Assembly: GCA_006227875.1 (NCBI GenBank)
Contig: SBFI01000444.1
Span: 1 to 6,417 of the forward strand
Origin: Acidobacteriota bacterium
Lineage (GTDB): Bacteria; Acidobacteriota; Thermoanaerobaculia; Multivoradales; JAHEKO01
Length of the DNA: 6,417 nucleotides
Direction: 5' to 3'
Below the pieces are notes generated by a model. The model did no database searches. It was not told the DNA's origin and saw nothing but the letters and a program-made list of their open reading frames with translations. How positions within the stretch are numbered: the stretch's first letter is position 1; the number at the start of each line of letters is the position of its first letter. Below are positions 5,896-6,417 of the stretch, one piece after another. The translations under genes were made by a program, and so were the position numbers.

Positions 5896-6417
5896 ATGCG
5901 TAGGATCCGGCTTGGTCGTACCGACACCGAGGTCTCGGCTATCTCTGTCGGCACCTGGGGTCACGGCGGCGCCAAGACCGTGCGCGGCCATCCAGTGGGC
6001 TGGTCCGGCCACGATGACCGGCAGGCCGCTGCGGCTCTGCGACGGGCTCACGAGCTGGGGCTCGACCACTGGGATACCGCCGATGTCTATGGGGACGGCC
6101 AGGCGGAGACGATAATCGGCGCTCTTTGGGGGGAAATCCCACGCGAAGAAGTCTTTCTTGCCACCAAGGTGGGCTGGGATCCCGGTCCCTGCCGCCATTT
6201 CTACGACCCACAGCAGATCCGCCGGCAGTTGGCGAGGTCGCTCGCGCTTCTCCGTACCGACCGGATCGATCTCTACTATTTCCACCACTGCAACTTCGGC
6301 CCCGAGGACAGATATTTGGACGACGCTATCGAGCTCTTCCACCGCTTTCGAGACGAGGGCAAGATCCGCTTCATTGGTCTTTCCGATTGGAAGGCATCGA
6401 AGATCGTCCGTCTTGCC
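5896..6417 (+). CDS. Aldo/keto reductase, N-terminal part
   Basis: The frame is open from ATG 5896 to the right edge, giving 174 residues; family members are usually about 300-330, so nearly half is missing. GGAGA at 5883-5887 supports the start. These enzymes are NAD(P)H-dependent (beta/alpha)8-barrel oxidoreductases acting on carbonyl or sugar substrates. The start LGRTDTEVSAISVGTWGHGG is the usual first strand. The catalytic tetrad is visible: Asp60 and Tyr65 in DTADVYGDGQAE, Lys91 in LATKVG, and His130 in IDLYYFHH. RYLDDAIELFHRFRDEGKIRFIGLSDW (138-165) matches the conserved middle of the barrel. An insertion-like segment (26-39) and HFYDP (101-105) are details that may bear on substrate. 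It is divergent from the DUF3014 operon, and the C-terminal cofactor-binding part is not in the window, so a subfamily cannot be given. Confidence 0.9.
   Translation, partial: MRRIRLGRTDTEVSAISVGTWGHGGAKTVRGHPVGWSGHDDRQAAAALRRAHELGLDHWDTADVYGDGQAETIIGALWGEIPREEVFLATKVGWDPGPCRHFYDPQQIRRQLARSLALLRTDRIDLYYFHHCNFGPEDRYLDDAIELFHRFRDEGKIRFIGLSDWKASKIVRLA

Noticed and set aside
5758..6342. Minus-strand open frame opposite the aldo/keto reductase
   Set aside because: The plus-strand frame has the full catalytic tetrad; the minus frame has no recognisable domain.

Overview
The window is GC-rich DNA (clearly above 60 percent G+C by eye) from a didermic bacterium. A TonB-dependent outer-membrane receptor, a type IV pilus (PilT-type) ATPase and a DUF3014 protein all point to a Gram-negative envelope. 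The mix would suit an Acidobacteriota-like or deltaproteobacterial-like genome, but no taxonomic marker is present, so the assignment is only a guess.

Layout. Positions 1-413 (minus) hold the first 137 residues of a PilT-type motor ATPase that carries an extra N-terminal tandem-repeat (MshEN-like) domain; the ATPase core lies outside the window. A 237-base divergent spacer follows, containing a GC-rich hairpin in the receptor leader. Positions 651-2786 (plus) encode a complete TonB-dependent receptor with a signal peptide, ending in a strong intrinsic terminator at 2809-2841. Convergent to it, positions 5795 to 2861 (minus) form a compact three-gene operon whose two junctions are both 4-base stop/start overlaps (TTGA, then ATGA). 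In transcription order the genes are a single-pass membrane-anchored DUF3014 protein, a NAPE-PLD/RomA-type metallo-beta-lactamase-fold hydrolase starting at TTG, and a membrane-embedded M28-family zinc peptidase. A 100-base divergent spacer with a TGCAC-N7-GTGCA inverted repeat separates this operon from an aldo/keto reductase that starts at 5896 (plus) and runs off the right edge.

How the genes may work together. The tight operon is the most interesting unit. A phospholipase-D-like MBL hydrolase is translationally coupled to an integral membrane M28 hydrolase whose metal-binding residues are split by transmembrane pairs, and both are led by an anchored protein of unknown function. An envelope lipid or lipid-amide processing role is a reasonable hypothesis but is inference only. 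The receptor, the pilus ATPase and the reductase are separate transcription units with no visible link to the operon. No tRNA, rRNA, CRISPR array, insertion sequence or phage gene was seen.
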